Source of the DNA: Stutzerimonas balearica DSM 6083
Lineage (GTDB): Bacteria > Pseudomonadota > Gammaproteobacteria > Pseudomonadales > Pseudomonadaceae
Direction of reading: 5' to 3'
Length of the DNA: 64,000 nt
Assembly: GCF_000818015.1 (NCBI RefSeq)
Contig: NZ_CP007511.1
Coordinates: forward strand, 1,350,001-1,414,000
The notes beneath the pieces were generated by a model. That model saw only the letters and a list, made by a program, of their open reading frames with translations, did no database searches and was not told where the DNA came from. Each line of letters opens with the position of its first letter. Within the stretch, counting starts at the first letter, position 1. Below, piece by piece: positions 40,333 through 48,476 of the stretch. A program made the position numbers and the translations under genes.

Positions 40333-41711
40333 AGCGGCTGTCGCTCACGGCGCGGCTGAGCCTGATGTTCATGCTCGCGGTGACCGGCGTGCTGGCGGCC
40401 GCGGGGTACTTCTTTCACCAGCTCAGCGAACGCCACTTCAACGAGCTGGACCAGCACACCCTGCACGAGAAGCTTCGCGCCGGCGAGGCGCTGCTCGGCG
40501 AGCTGCAGGCCGGTGATGACTTCGAGCGGCTGCGTCCACGGCTGCAGGCCCTGCTCGGTGGGCACAGCGAGATAAGGGGGTTCGTCTTCGATTCAGCGGG
40601 GCGCCAACTGTTTCCCGAGCCGCTGCCAGGCGGGGCCGACCCGCGCCTGCTCGCGCTGGCCGCCGAGCGCGACGGCGAGCTGTCGCTGGATGGGCGCCTC
40701 TGGCGCGCGGAGGTGACGCAGGTGCCGGTCGGTCAGACGGCGCTGACGCTGCTGATCCTGCTCGATGTCACCGTGCACAAGGCGTTCTTTCATACCTTCA
40801 GCGGCTGGCTGTGGGGTGCGCTGGTGCTCTGCGCGTCGCTCAGCGGCCTGCTTGGCTGGGCCCTGGTGCGCCGCGGCCTGCAGCCGCTGCGCGAGGTCAC
40901 CCAGGTGGCCGCCTCGGTCTCGGCCAAATCCCTGCGCGAACGCATCCCCGACGACTCGATCCCGGCCGAGCTGCAACAGCTGGTGCAGGCCTTCAACGCC
41001 ATGCTGGCGAGGCTGGAAGACGCCTTCGTGCGGTTGTCGAACTTCTCCGCCGACATCGCCCACGAGCTGCGCACGCCGCTGAGCAATCTGATGACTCATA
41101 CCGAGGTGGCGCTGACCCGTGCGCGCACGGTGGAGGCGTACCAGGACAACCTGCATTCGAACCTGGAGGAGCTGCAGCGCATGTCGCGGATGATCGACGA
41201 CATGCTGTTTCTGGCCAAGGCGGATAACGGGCTGATCGTGCCGGACGCCAAACCCGTCGCGCTGGAGGCGTTGTGCGCGCAGCTGCTGGACTATTACCAG
41301 CTCTCGGCGGACGAGCGCGGGGTGCGCTTCGAGCTGTCCGGTGCCGGTACGATTCAGGGCGATCTGTTGATGCTGCGCCGGGCGTTGTCGAACCTGTTGT
41401 CCAATGCGCTGCGCTACACGCCCGATGGCGGTGTGATCCGCCTGGCGATCGAGTCCGGGCCGGGCGAGGTCCGCTTGAGCGTGGCCAACCCCGGCACGAC
41501 GATTGCGCCGGAGCACCGCGAGCGGTTGTTCGACCGCTTCTACCGCGGCGACCCGGCGCGCCGCGAAGGCAGCCCGAGCAATGCCGGGCTTGGCCTGGCG
41601 ATCACGCGCTCGATCATCCAGGCGCACCAGGGGCGCATCCACTGCGATTCGGCCGAGGGCTGGACCACCTTCAGCCTGGTGTTTCCGCTGCGTCGCGCAG
41701 CGCGACGTTGA
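40329..41711 (+). CDS. copS: Copper sensor histidine kinase CopS (CusS type)
   Basis: The 460-residue kinase has TM1 (about residues 12-30), a periplasmic sensor loop, TM2 (about 160-180), a HAMP domain, HisKA with the phospho-acceptor His in [14 protein letters not shown], and an HATPase domain ([23 protein letters not shown]). It is the CusS-type copper/silver sensor partner of CopR, translated from an ATGA overlap. Its last 41 bp run antisense to the end of the DsbS-like kinase gene. Confidence 0.93.
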   Translation: MKRLSLTARLSLMFMLAVTGVLAAAGYFFHQLSERHFNELDQHTLHEKLRAGEALLGELQAGDDFERLRPRLQALLGGHSEIRGFVFDSAGRQLFPEPLPGGADPRLLALAAERDGELSLDGRLWRAEVTQVPVGQTALTLLILLDVTVHKAFFHTFSGWLWGALVLCASLSGLLGWALVRRGLQPLREVTQVAASVSAKSLRERIPDDSIPAELQQLVQAFNAMLARLEDAFVRLSNFSADIAHELRTPLSNLMTHTEVALTRARTVEAYQDNLHSNLEELQRMSRMIDDMLFLAKADNGLIVPDAKPVALEALCAQLLDYYQLSADERGVRFELSGAGTIQGDLLMLRRALSNLLSNALRYTPDGGVIRLAIESGPGEVRLSVANPGTTIAPEHRERLFDRFYRGDPARREGSPSNAGLGLAITRSIIQAHQGRIHCDSAEGWTTFSLVFPLRRAARR

Positions 41712-43011
41712 GCGATACGCAGAGGCCCTCGGCGCGGTTGTCGAAGTCGAGCGTGCAGCCGCAGCGCTCGGCGATGGCCTGGACGATCGCCAGACCCAGG
41801 CCGCTCCCGGCGCTGTTGGCGTGGCGCCAGAAGCGCCGGGTCAGGTGCGCAAGATGTTCGGCGGCGATACCCGGCCCGCGGTCGCATACCCGGAAGCGGA
41901 CCTGCCCATCGGCGGGCTCCACGCACAGGCTCACCGTGGTGCCCGCCGCGGTGTGGCGCAGGGCGTTGTCCAGCAGGTTGCGCAGCGCGGCGATCGCCAG
42001 CACCGGCGGCATTGCCAGTGGCGTGTCGGGTAGCCCGGGTGCGAGCCGCAGCTCGATGGATGCCTGCTCGGCACCGGCGGCGTCCTCGATGGCCAGGCGC
42101 GCGACCTCGGCGGCCGAGCATTGCTGGCCGTCGTCGAAATCCAGACTGCCTTCCACCCGGGCCAGCAACAGCAGTTGCTCGAGCGTGCGCTGCAGGCGGT
42201 CGGCACCGGCCTCGGCGTTGGCCAGCGCCCGTTCGGCAGCGGCGCCTTCGGTCATCCGCGCGACCTGCAGGTGGGTCTTGATCGCGGTCAGCGGGCTGCG
42301 CAGCTCGTGGGCGGCATCGCCGGTCAATCGCCGTTCGCGCTCGATGGCCTGGGCGATGCGCTCGAACAGCTGGTTCTGCGTCTCGACCAGCGGCAGCAGC
42401 TCGGCCGGCAGGCCGGCGGTCGGCAGCGGCTCGAGCGACTCCGCACTGCGCCGGGTCAGCGCCTCGCGAATCCGCTGCAGCGGCGCCAGCCCGCGGCCCA
42501 GCCCCAGCCAGAGCAGGCCGAGGCTGCCGAGCAGGGCGAGTGCCACCGGCAGTGCGGCGGCCAGCAGTACCGAGCGCTTGAGCGTGGCACGTTCGTCCAG
42601 GCGGTCGGCCGTGGTGATGCGCAGCTCGCCCTGCACCAGGGTAAAACTGCGCCAGGGCACACCCTCGATCAGCTGAACGCGAAAGCCGTTGCGCTCGGCA
42701 GCCAGCTGCTGGTCAGGAGTGGCGTGGCTGCGCGCCAGGACTTCGCCACGCAGCGAGCTGACCTGGCAAGCCAGGCCGTTGGGGATGCCCAGTTGTTCGG
42801 CGCTCAGGCGCTGCGGCGGGCCGTCGCCGGGCATGGGGCGTGGCAGCTGCACCAACAGGCCGGCGACCATGCGGGCCGAGGCCGCCAGGCGCTGGTCGAG
42901 CGAAAGCATCAGCTGGTTGCGCAGGTCGACCAGCATCCAGGTCGCCGCCAGCATCCAGAGCAGGACGAAGGCGGTGCCGAGCATCAGGGTCAGGCGCAGG
43001 CGCAGGCTCAT
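41671..43011 (-). CDS. dsbS: Sensor histidine kinase, DsbS-like
   Basis: The 446-residue kinase has TM1 (residues 8-28), a periplasmic loop with a single Cys (Cys82, in GLACQVSS), TM2 (about 150-170), HAMP, HisKA (GDAAHELRSPLTAIKTH) and HATPase (LRNLLDNALRHTAAG, GSGLGLAIV) domains. With the regulator gene and the divergent dsb genes it matches the P. aeruginosa DsbRS locus, where DsbS is reported to sense Cu(I), as I recall, through a periplasmic Cys. The name rests on context. The start overlaps the regulator stop (ATGA). Confidence 0.85.
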   Translation of the reverse strand: MSLRLRLTLMLGTAFVLLWMLAATWMLVDLRNQLMLSLDQRLAASARMVAGLLVQLPRPMPGDGPPQRLSAEQLGIPNGLACQVSSLRGEVLARSHATPDQQLAAERNGFRVQLIEGVPWRSFTLVQGELRITTADRLDERATLKRSVLLAAALPVALALLGSLGLLWLGLGRGLAPLQRIREALTRRSAESLEPLPTAGLPAELLPLVETQNQLFERIAQAIERERRLTGDAAHELRSPLTAIKTHLQVARMTEGAAAERALANAEAGADRLQRTLEQLLLLARVEGSLDFDDGQQCSAAEVARLAIEDAAGAEQASIELRLAPGLPDTPLAMPPVLAIAALRNLLDNALRHTAAGTTVSLCVEPADGQVRFRVCDRGPGIAAEHLAHLTRRFWRHANSAGSGLGLAIVQAIAERCGCTLDFDNRAEGLCVSLNVALRDAAETPG

Positions 43012-43685
43012 GGGAGGTCTTCCCCGCCGGCCGGGCCGAGGCGGTAGCCCAGGCCGCGCACGGTCTCGACGATGCCGCTGCCGAGCTTGCGCCGCAGATG
43101 GTGGATATGCACGTTCAGCGCGTTGCTCTCGACGTCATCGGCCAGGCCGTAGACCGCATCCTTCAGTTGATCGGCGCTGAGCACCCGGCCGCGGCTGTTG
43201 AGCAGCGCCTGCAGCAGCGCCTGTTCGCGGCGCGACAGGTCGACCGGGCGGCCGTCCAGGCGCGCCTCGCAGCTGCCGGGGTCGTAGCGGAGGCGGCCGT
43301 GCTCGATCTGGGTGACGGCACGCCCGGCGCTGCGTCGCACCAGGGTATGCAGGCGCGCGGCCAGTTCGCGCAGGTCGAACGGTTTGAGCAGATAGTCGTC
43401 GGCACCGGCGTGCAGACCGGTCACGCGGTCGCTGACCGCATCGCGCGCGGTGAGCACCAGCACCGGCAGGTCCAGCCCGTGCTGGCGCAGGCGGCGCAGC
43501 AGTTCGATGCCGTCCTCGTCGGGCAGGCCGAGGTCGAGCACCAGCACGTCGAAAGCGGCCGCGCGCAGCAGTGCTTCGGCCGCCGCGGCGCTGGCCACGT
43601 GATCGACGGTCAGCCCCTGGGCGCCGAGGCCGGCGACGATGCCGCTGGCGATCAATTCATCGTCTTCGGCGAGCAATACGTGCAT
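43008..43685 (-). CDS. dsbR: OmpR-family response regulator, DsbR-like
   Basis: A 225-residue regulator with receiver residues in LLAEDDELI, the phospho-acceptor Asp in VLVLDLGLPDEDG and Lys in LLKPFDLREL, plus a winged-helix domain (LSRREQALLQALL, ESNALNVHIHHLRRKLG). It is of the PmrA/QseB subgroup. The ATG at 43685 (MHVLLAED) is the natural start. The divergent dsbD promoter carries GTTAAT-N5-GTTAAT, a spacing expected for this class of regulator, so autoregulation and activation of the dsb operon are likely. Confidence 0.9.
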   Translation of the reverse strand: MHVLLAEDDELIASGIVAGLGAQGLTVDHVASAAAAEALLRAAAFDVLVLDLGLPDEDGIELLRRLRQHGLDLPVLVLTARDAVSDRVTGLHAGADDYLLKPFDLRELAARLHTLVRRSAGRAVTQIEHGRLRYDPGSCEARLDGRPVDLSRREQALLQALLNSRGRVLSADQLKDAVYGLADDVESNALNVHIHHLRRKLGSGIVETVRGLGYRLGPAGGEDLP

Positions 43686-43757
43686 GCATGGATCCGTGCA
43701 AAAAACCAAGTGTCGACCTTAGCGATTAAGGCAGCGTTATGCAGCCGCGGCGAAGCC

Positions 43758-43774
43758 GTTAATGGCGCGTTAAT
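43758..43774. promoter_or_regulatory. Direct repeat GTTAAT-N5-GTTAAT, probable DsbR box
   Basis: GTTAAT at 43758-43763 and 43769-43774 are separated by GGCGC, an 11-bp period placing two half-sites on one DNA face, as for PmrA/QseB-type regulators (CTTAAT-N5-CTTAAT). It lies 49 bp before dsbD and 72 bp before the divergent regulator gene. An additional related stretch (GATTAAGGCAGCGTTAT) lies at about 43724-43740. Confidence 0.65.
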
Positions 43775-43823
43775 CGGTCGCCGGCATGCTGCACGGCGTT
43801 TTCGTGGTCTGTAAGGAATGTTC

Positions 43824-45560
43824 ATGCGCGCCCTGCTGTTTTGCCTGTTTCTGCTTGCGCCCGGTCTCGCGCTGCCGGCCGGCGGCCTGTTCGGCGCCAG
43901 TGCGCAAACCGATTTCCTGCCGGTCGATGAGGCCTTCGCCCTGACCGTCAGCCCTGAGGAGTCGGGCGCCACGCGCCTGCACTGGCAGATCGCGCCGGGC
44001 TATTACCTCTACCAGCAGCGCTTGAAGTTCGACGGTCTGCCGGCCGAGCGCCAGCCGCCGTTGCCCGCGGGCGAGCCGCACAGCGACGAATTCTTCGGTG
44101 ATCAGGAGGTCTATCGCGGCAGCCTCGAACTGATCGTCCCGCCGGGGGGCGAGGCAAGCGTACGTCTGGGCTGGCAGGGCTGTGCCGATGCCGGGCTGTG
44201 CTACCCGCCGCAGACCCGCGAGGTCGCGCTTGATGGTGCTGCCGCGGCGCCGGCACCTGAGGCGCAAGCCAAGGACCAGGCGCTGGCCAGCGGCCTGGCC
44301 AGCCAGACGCTCGCCTGGAGCCTGCTGCTGTTCTTCGGCCTCGGCCTGCTGCTGGCCTTTACCCCATGTTCATTGCCGATGCTGCCGATCCTCGCCGGCA
44401 TCGTCGTCGGCGGGGGCGCCACGCCAAGGCGCGGGGTCGCCCTGGCCGGCAGTTACGTGCTCAGCATGGCGCTGGTGTATGCGGCGCTCGGCGTGCTTGC
44501 CGCATTGCTCGGTGCCAACCTGCAGGCGGCGCTGCAGCAGCCCTGGCTGCTCGGCAGCTTCGCTGCGCTGTTCGTCTTTCTCGCGCTGCCGATGTTCGGC
44601 CTGTTCGAGCTGCAGCTGCCGGCGGTGCTGCGTGATCGCCTGCAACGTGCCGGTGATCGCCAGCGTGGCGGCAGCCTCGCGGGTGCGGCGGCGCTGGGCG
44701 TGTTGTCGGGCCTGCTGGTCGGCCCCTGCATGACCGCGCCGCTGGCCGCGGCGCTGCTCTATATCGCGCAGAGCGGCAGCGCGCTACAGGGCGGCCTGGT
44801 GCTGTTCGTCCTGGGGCTGGGGATCGGCACGCCACTGTTGTTGCTGGTCACCGTCGGCAGCCGCTTCCTGCCGAAGCCGGGGCCCTGGATGGAGCGGGTC
44901 AAGGTGGCCTTCGGCTTCTTCTTTCTCGCCGCGGCGCTCCTGGTCGCGCGTCCGCTGCTGCAGGACTGGCAATGGCTCGGGCTCTGGGGCGCGCTGTTGC
45001 TGAGTGGTGCCGTCGTGCTGCTACACCTGGCCGGCCAGCTCGGGCGTGGCCAGGTGCCGTCGCGTGCGGCTGGTGTGCTGTGCGGCCTGTGGGGAGCGGC
45101 GATGCTGCTCGGTGCCGCGGGCGGGGCGAGCGACCCTTGGCGGCCGCTGGCGGTCTATGCCGGTGCGGCGCCGCTCGAGCGCGTCCACGAACAGCAGGCG
45201 CTGACCTTCAGCGAGCCGGCGGTGCTGGACCGCGAACTGGCGGCGGCGCAGGCGCAAGGCCAATGGGTGCTGGTCGACTATTACGCCGACTGGTGCGTGT
45301 CCTGCAAGGTCATGGAAAAGGAGGTGTTCGGCAATGCCGAGGTGCAGGCGAGCCTGGCGGGCGTGCGGCTGCTGCGCCCGGATGTCACCGCGAGCAACGC
45401 CGCCAGCCGCGAGCTGCTCACGCGCTATGGCGTGCTCGGCCCGCCGACCCTGCTGTGGATCGGCCCTGATGGCAAGGAGCGTCGTGATCGGCGCATCACC
45501 GGTGAGGTCGGCGCGCGGGAATTCCTCGAACACTGGAAGCAGACACGGGAGCAAGGTTGA
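43824..45560 (+). CDS. dsbD: Thiol:disulfide interchange protein DsbD
   Basis: The 578-residue inner-membrane electron carrier moves reducing power from cytoplasmic thioredoxin to periplasmic DsbC/DsbG-type proteins. A signal peptide (to about residue 18) is followed by the periplasmic alpha domain with Cys pair (GCADAGLCYPP), eight membrane segments with the redox Cys in TPCSLPML and GPCMTAPL, and a C-terminal thioredoxin-like domain with DWCVSCK. AGGA lies six bases before the ATG at 43824; the ATG at 43818 is too close to it. It is the first gene of the operon with the TlpA-like and dsbG genes. Confidence 0.95.
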   Translation: MRALLFCLFLLAPGLALPAGGLFGASAQTDFLPVDEAFALTVSPEESGATRLHWQIAPGYYLYQQRLKFDGLPAERQPPLPAGEPHSDEFFGDQEVYRGSLELIVPPGGEASVRLGWQGCADAGLCYPPQTREVALDGAAAAPAPEAQAKDQALASGLASQTLAWSLLLFFGLGLLLAFTPCSLPMLPILAGIVVGGGATPRRGVALAGSYVLSMALVYAALGVLAALLGANLQAALQQPWLLGSFAALFVFLALPMFGLFELQLPAVLRDRLQRAGDRQRGGSLAGAAALGVLSGLLVGPCMTAPLAAALLYIAQSGSALQGGLVLFVLGLGIGTPLLLLVTVGSRFLPKPGPWMERVKVAFGFFFLAAALLVARPLLQDWQWLGLWGALLLSGAVVLLHLAGQLGRGQVPSRAAGVLCGLWGAAMLLGAAGGASDPWRPLAVYAGAAPLERVHEQQALTFSEPAVLDRELAAAQAQGQWVLVDYYADWCVSCKVMEKEVFGNAEVQASLAGVRLLRPDVTASNAASRELLTRYGVLGPPTLLWIGPDGKERRDRRITGEVGAREFLEHWKQTREQG

Positions 45561-46375
45561 TGTTGACGCTGAACGTCGGGTCCCTGGCCCTGGCGATGCC
45601 GCATGTACTGTTGCTGGGCAGCCTGTTGCTGGCGACGGTAGTCGGTTGGTGGGTTGGCCGGCGCCATGGCTGCAATCCCGAGCGCCAGCTGTTCCACCTG
45701 TTGCTGGTGGGCCTGCTCGTTGCCCGGTTGGCGTTCGTGGTGCGCTATTTCGAGCATTTTCAGGGCGAGCCGTGGCGGGTGATCGACATCCGCGACGGCG
45801 GTTTCATCGCCTGGCCGGGGCTGCTGGCGGCGCTGGCGCTCGGTGCCTGGCAGGGCTGGCGTGACCGCGGGCTGCGCAAGCCGCTGGGCATCGCGCTGGC
45901 GACCGGCGTGCTGGCCTGGGGCAGCGGCAGCTACGTGCTGCATTCACTGGAGCAGGGCACGCGCCTGCCCGAGCTGGCGCTGCGCGACGCCGAGGGCCGC
46001 CCGGTGGCACTGGAGGACTACGCCGGCCAGCCGCTGGTGGTCAACCTCTGGGCAACCTGGTGCCCGCCGTGCCGACGCGAGATGCCGGTACTGGCCGAGG
46101 CTCAGGCAAGGGAGCAGGACACGCTGTTCCTGTTCGTCAACCAGGGCGAGGGTAGCGGCGAGATCGAGCGCTTCTTCGCCGCTCAGGGTCTGGCGCTGGA
46201 CAATGTCCTGCTCGACAGCGGCGGCCGCCTCGGCCAGCACGTCGGCTCCACCGCGCTGCCCACCACGCTGTTCTACGACGCCGAGGGCCGCCAGGTCGGC
46301 AGCCATCTCGGTGAACTCTCCCGTGCCAGTCTGGCGCGGGCTCTGGAAGTACTGAAAGAGGAATCCCCGCAGTGA
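45560..46375 (+). CDS. TlpA/DsbE-like thiol-disulfide protein with N-terminal membrane domain
   Basis: This 271-residue protein fuses a multi-pass N-terminal membrane part (about residues 1-125, resembling the prolipoprotein diacylglyceryl transferase fold with its RLAFVVRYFE stretch) to a TlpA-type thioredoxin domain (WATWCPPCRREMPVL, active site CPPC). P. aeruginosa has the same gene between dsbD and dsbG. The start ATG shares its A with the dsbD TGA stop, so translation is coupled. It probably passes electrons from DsbD to targets in the periplasm; the role of the membrane part is unknown. Confidence 0.88.
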   Translation: MLTLNVGSLALAMPHVLLLGSLLLATVVGWWVGRRHGCNPERQLFHLLLVGLLVARLAFVVRYFEHFQGEPWRVIDIRDGGFIAWPGLLAALALGAWQGWRDRGLRKPLGIALATGVLAWGSGSYVLHSLEQGTRLPELALRDAEGRPVALEDYAGQPLVVNLWATWCPPCRREMPVLAEAQAREQDTLFLFVNQGEGSGEIERFFAAQGLALDNVLLDSGGRLGQHVGSTALPTTLFYDAEGRQVGSHLGELSRASLARALEVLKEESPQ

Positions 46376-47133
46376 TTCGAACCGCTCCGTTTCTCCTTGC
46401 CGGCCTCGGCCTGCTGGGCACTTCGTTCGTGCAGGCCGAACAGTGGCCGGAACCGATCCGCGCCGTCGAGGCGCGTGGCGCCCAGGTGGTAGGCAGCTTC
46501 GAGGCGCCCGGCGGGCTCAAGGGCTATGCGGCGCGCTACAACGGCCAGGGCATCGCCCTGTACCTGACGCCCGACGGCGAGCACGTGCTGATCGGTAGCC
46601 TGCTCGATGCCAAGGGCGACGATCTGTCTCGCGCTCCGCTGGAAAAGCTGGTCTACGAGCCGCTGGGCAAGGAAATGTGGTCGCGCCTGGAGAAGGCAAC
46701 CTGGATCGCCGACGGCGAGGACGACGCGCCGCGCGTGGTCTACGTGTTCAGCGACCCCAATTGTCCTTACTGCAACATGTTCTGGAAGCAGGCCCGGCCC
46801 TGGGTCGAGTCCGGCAAGGTGCAGTTGCGCCATGTCATGGTCGGCATGCTGCGTGCCGACAGCCTGGGCAAGTCCGCTGCGCTGCTGGCGGCGAACGACC
46901 CGGAGGCGGCGCTGGAAGAGCATGAATCCGCCGGCAAGGCCAGCACGCTCAAGCCGCAGGAGAAAGTCTCGGCGGCGATGCGCCAGAAGCTCGACGATAA
47001 CCTGATGCTGATGGGCGAGACCGGTGCGGCGGCGACGCCGGCGATCTTCTACATGGATGCCAACGGGCGCCTGCAGCAACATCAGGGCGCGCCGCAGCCC
47101 GATGCGCTGGAGCAGATCATGGGGCCACGCTGA
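46372..47133 (+). CDS. dsbG: Periplasmic thiol:disulfide isomerase/reductase DsbG
   Basis: A 253-residue exported protein: signal peptide (cut near VQAEQ), a DsbC/G-type dimerisation domain to about residue 80, then a thioredoxin-like domain with the CPYC active site in DPNCPYCNMFW. The cis-Pro loop is GAAATPAIFYM. DsbG protects single Cys residues from over-oxidation and DsbC-like enzymes repair wrong disulfides; DsbD keeps them reduced. The start is GTG at 46372, overlapping the upstream stop (GTGA). It closes the operon before a repeat array. Confidence 0.93.
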   Translation: MIRTAPFLLAGLGLLGTSFVQAEQWPEPIRAVEARGAQVVGSFEAPGGLKGYAARYNGQGIALYLTPDGEHVLIGSLLDAKGDDLSRAPLEKLVYEPLGKEMWSRLEKATWIADGEDDAPRVVYVFSDPNCPYCNMFWKQARPWVESGKVQLRHVMVGMLRADSLGKSAALLAANDPEAALEEHESAGKASTLKPQEKVSAAMRQKLDDNLMLMGETGAAATPAIFYMDANGRLQQHQGAPQPDALEQIMGPR

Positions 47134-47176
47134 GGCCGGTTCCTGAGGGAAGGGGTGCCTGGGTTGTTAGCGCGTT

Positions 47177-47731
47177 GGTGGGCTGAAGCCCACCCTACGA
47201 TTTCGCGGCGGCTTTGGGGGTGGCGTGGAAAAGCGCTGCGCGCGTTTTCCACCCTACGTAGGGTGGATGGCCGAAGCCATCCATGCGGGCAGGCGACTCG
47301 GTAGCCGGTGGGTGGGCTGAAGTCCCCCTAGGATTCGGGGCGGCTCTGGGGGCGGTGTGGAAAAGCGCTGCGCGCGTTTTCCACCCTACGTAGGGTGGAT
47401 GGCCAAAGCCATCCACGCGGGCAGGCGACCCGGTAGCTGGTAGGTGGGCTGAAGCCCCCCTAGGGGTTCGGGGCGGCTCTGGGGGTGGGCGGTGTGGAAA
47501 AGCGCTGCGCGCGTTTTCCACCCTACGTAGCGTGGATGGCCGAAGCCATCCACTCGGGCAGGCGATCCGGTAGCCGGTAGGTGGGCTGAAGCCCACCCCA
47601 CGGTTCGGGGGGCGATGGGGGCGGTGTGGAAAAGCGCTGCGCGCGTTTTCCACCCTACGTAGGGTGGATGGCCGAAGCCATCCATGCGGGCAGGCGATCC
47701 GGTAGCCCGGTAGGGTGGGCTTCAGCCCACC
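47177..47731. repeat. Array of four ~132-bp tandem repeats built from REP-like hairpins
   Basis: Four units begin at 47225, 47357, 47494 and 47626 (periods 132, 137, 132 bp). Each unit holds a hairpin GTGGAAAA-N12-TTTTCCAC, the palindrome CCCTACGTAGGG (one copy altered), a hairpin TGGATGGC-CGAA-GCCATCCA and a copy, often degenerate, of GGTGGGCTGAAGCCCACC. The array is bounded by a perfect copy of the last element at 47177-47194 and by its opposite orientation (GGTGGGCTTCAGCCCACC) at 47714-47731. It fills most of the 634-bp gene-free gap between dsbG and the DUF4197 gene. Open frames of 99-152 codons on the minus strand simply translate the repeats and are not genes. Confidence 0.93.
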
Positions 47732-47767
47732 GCGGATGTGCAGGCGGGAACGCCCGGATCACAGGTC

Positions 47768-48439
47768 TCAAAGCGCGCCGAACACCTTCTTCGCCAGGCT
47801 CGTGGCGGCTGCTGCCGGGTTCTGCCGGATGCTCGCCTCCTGCTCGGCGATTACCGTGAACAGGCCATCGAGCGCCTGCTCGGTGACGTAGCTCTCGATG
47901 TTGGCGTAGTTGCCGTTCAACGCGGCCGGCACCTTGGCCGCCACCGCGTTGTACTGCTGGGCCAGGCCGACCTGATCGGTGGCCTGCTTGACGATCGGCA
48001 GGAAGCGCGCGCGAATCTGCTCGCGGCTGGACTTGTCCAGGTACTGGGTGGCCGAGTCCTTGCCGCCGGCCAGGATCGCCTTGGCATCCTGCACGGTCAT
48101 CTTGCGCACCGCATCGAGCAGCAGCTGCTGGGCTTCCGGCACGGCCTTCTCGGCGGCCAGGTTCATGCTGTTTTCCAGCTGCTCGACCTGACTGCCCATG
48201 CCGAGCATCTTCAGCATGCGCGATGCCTTGCCGATGTTGCCCGGCAGTTCGATGCGCACGTCCGGGTCGCTGCTGAAGCCGCCGGGGCGGCCGAGCTGCT
48301 GCACGGCGACCTTGGCGCCCTGGGCCAGCGCATCCTTGAGGCCGGCGCTGGCATCGCTCTGGGTCAGGTCCGCGAGTGATAGCGCATGAGCGCTGGCGGC
48401 CAGCAGCAAGCCGGCGGTGAGGGTGATGAGTCGACGCAT
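47768..48439 (-). CDS. DUF4197 family exported protein
   Basis: The 223-residue protein has a signal peptide (cut near AHALS) and an all-helical mature domain typical of DUF4197: LSLADLTQSDASAGLKDALAQG at the start and YVTEQALDGLFTVIAEQEASIRQNP AAAATSLAKKVFG at the end. The function is unknown. I chose the ATG at 48439, since it opens the signal peptide. It lies 37 bp downstream of plsB on the same strand and may share its transcript. Confidence 0.88.
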   Translation of the reverse strand: MRRLITLTAGLLLAASAHALSLADLTQSDASAGLKDALAQGAKVAVQQLGRPGGFSSDPDVRIELPGNIGKASRMLKMLGMGSQVEQLENSMNLAAEKAVPEAQQLLLDAVRKMTVQDAKAILAGGKDSATQYLDKSSREQIRARFLPIVKQATDQVGLAQQYNAVAAKVPAALNGNYANIESYVTEQALDGLFTVIAEQEASIRQNPAAAATSLAKKVFGAL

Positions 48440-48476
48440 GGCGGATTCCCCGATTTGAACTGTGGGCAAGTATGGC

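Noticed and set aside
47195..47685. Minus-strand open frames with repeated MENARSAFPH-type peptides
   Set aside because: They are translations of the 132-bp hairpin repeats and have no ribosome-binding site or domain.
47225..47700. CRISPR array
   Set aside because: Units are 132-137 bp, nearly identical throughout, and lack unique spacers; no cas genes are nearby.
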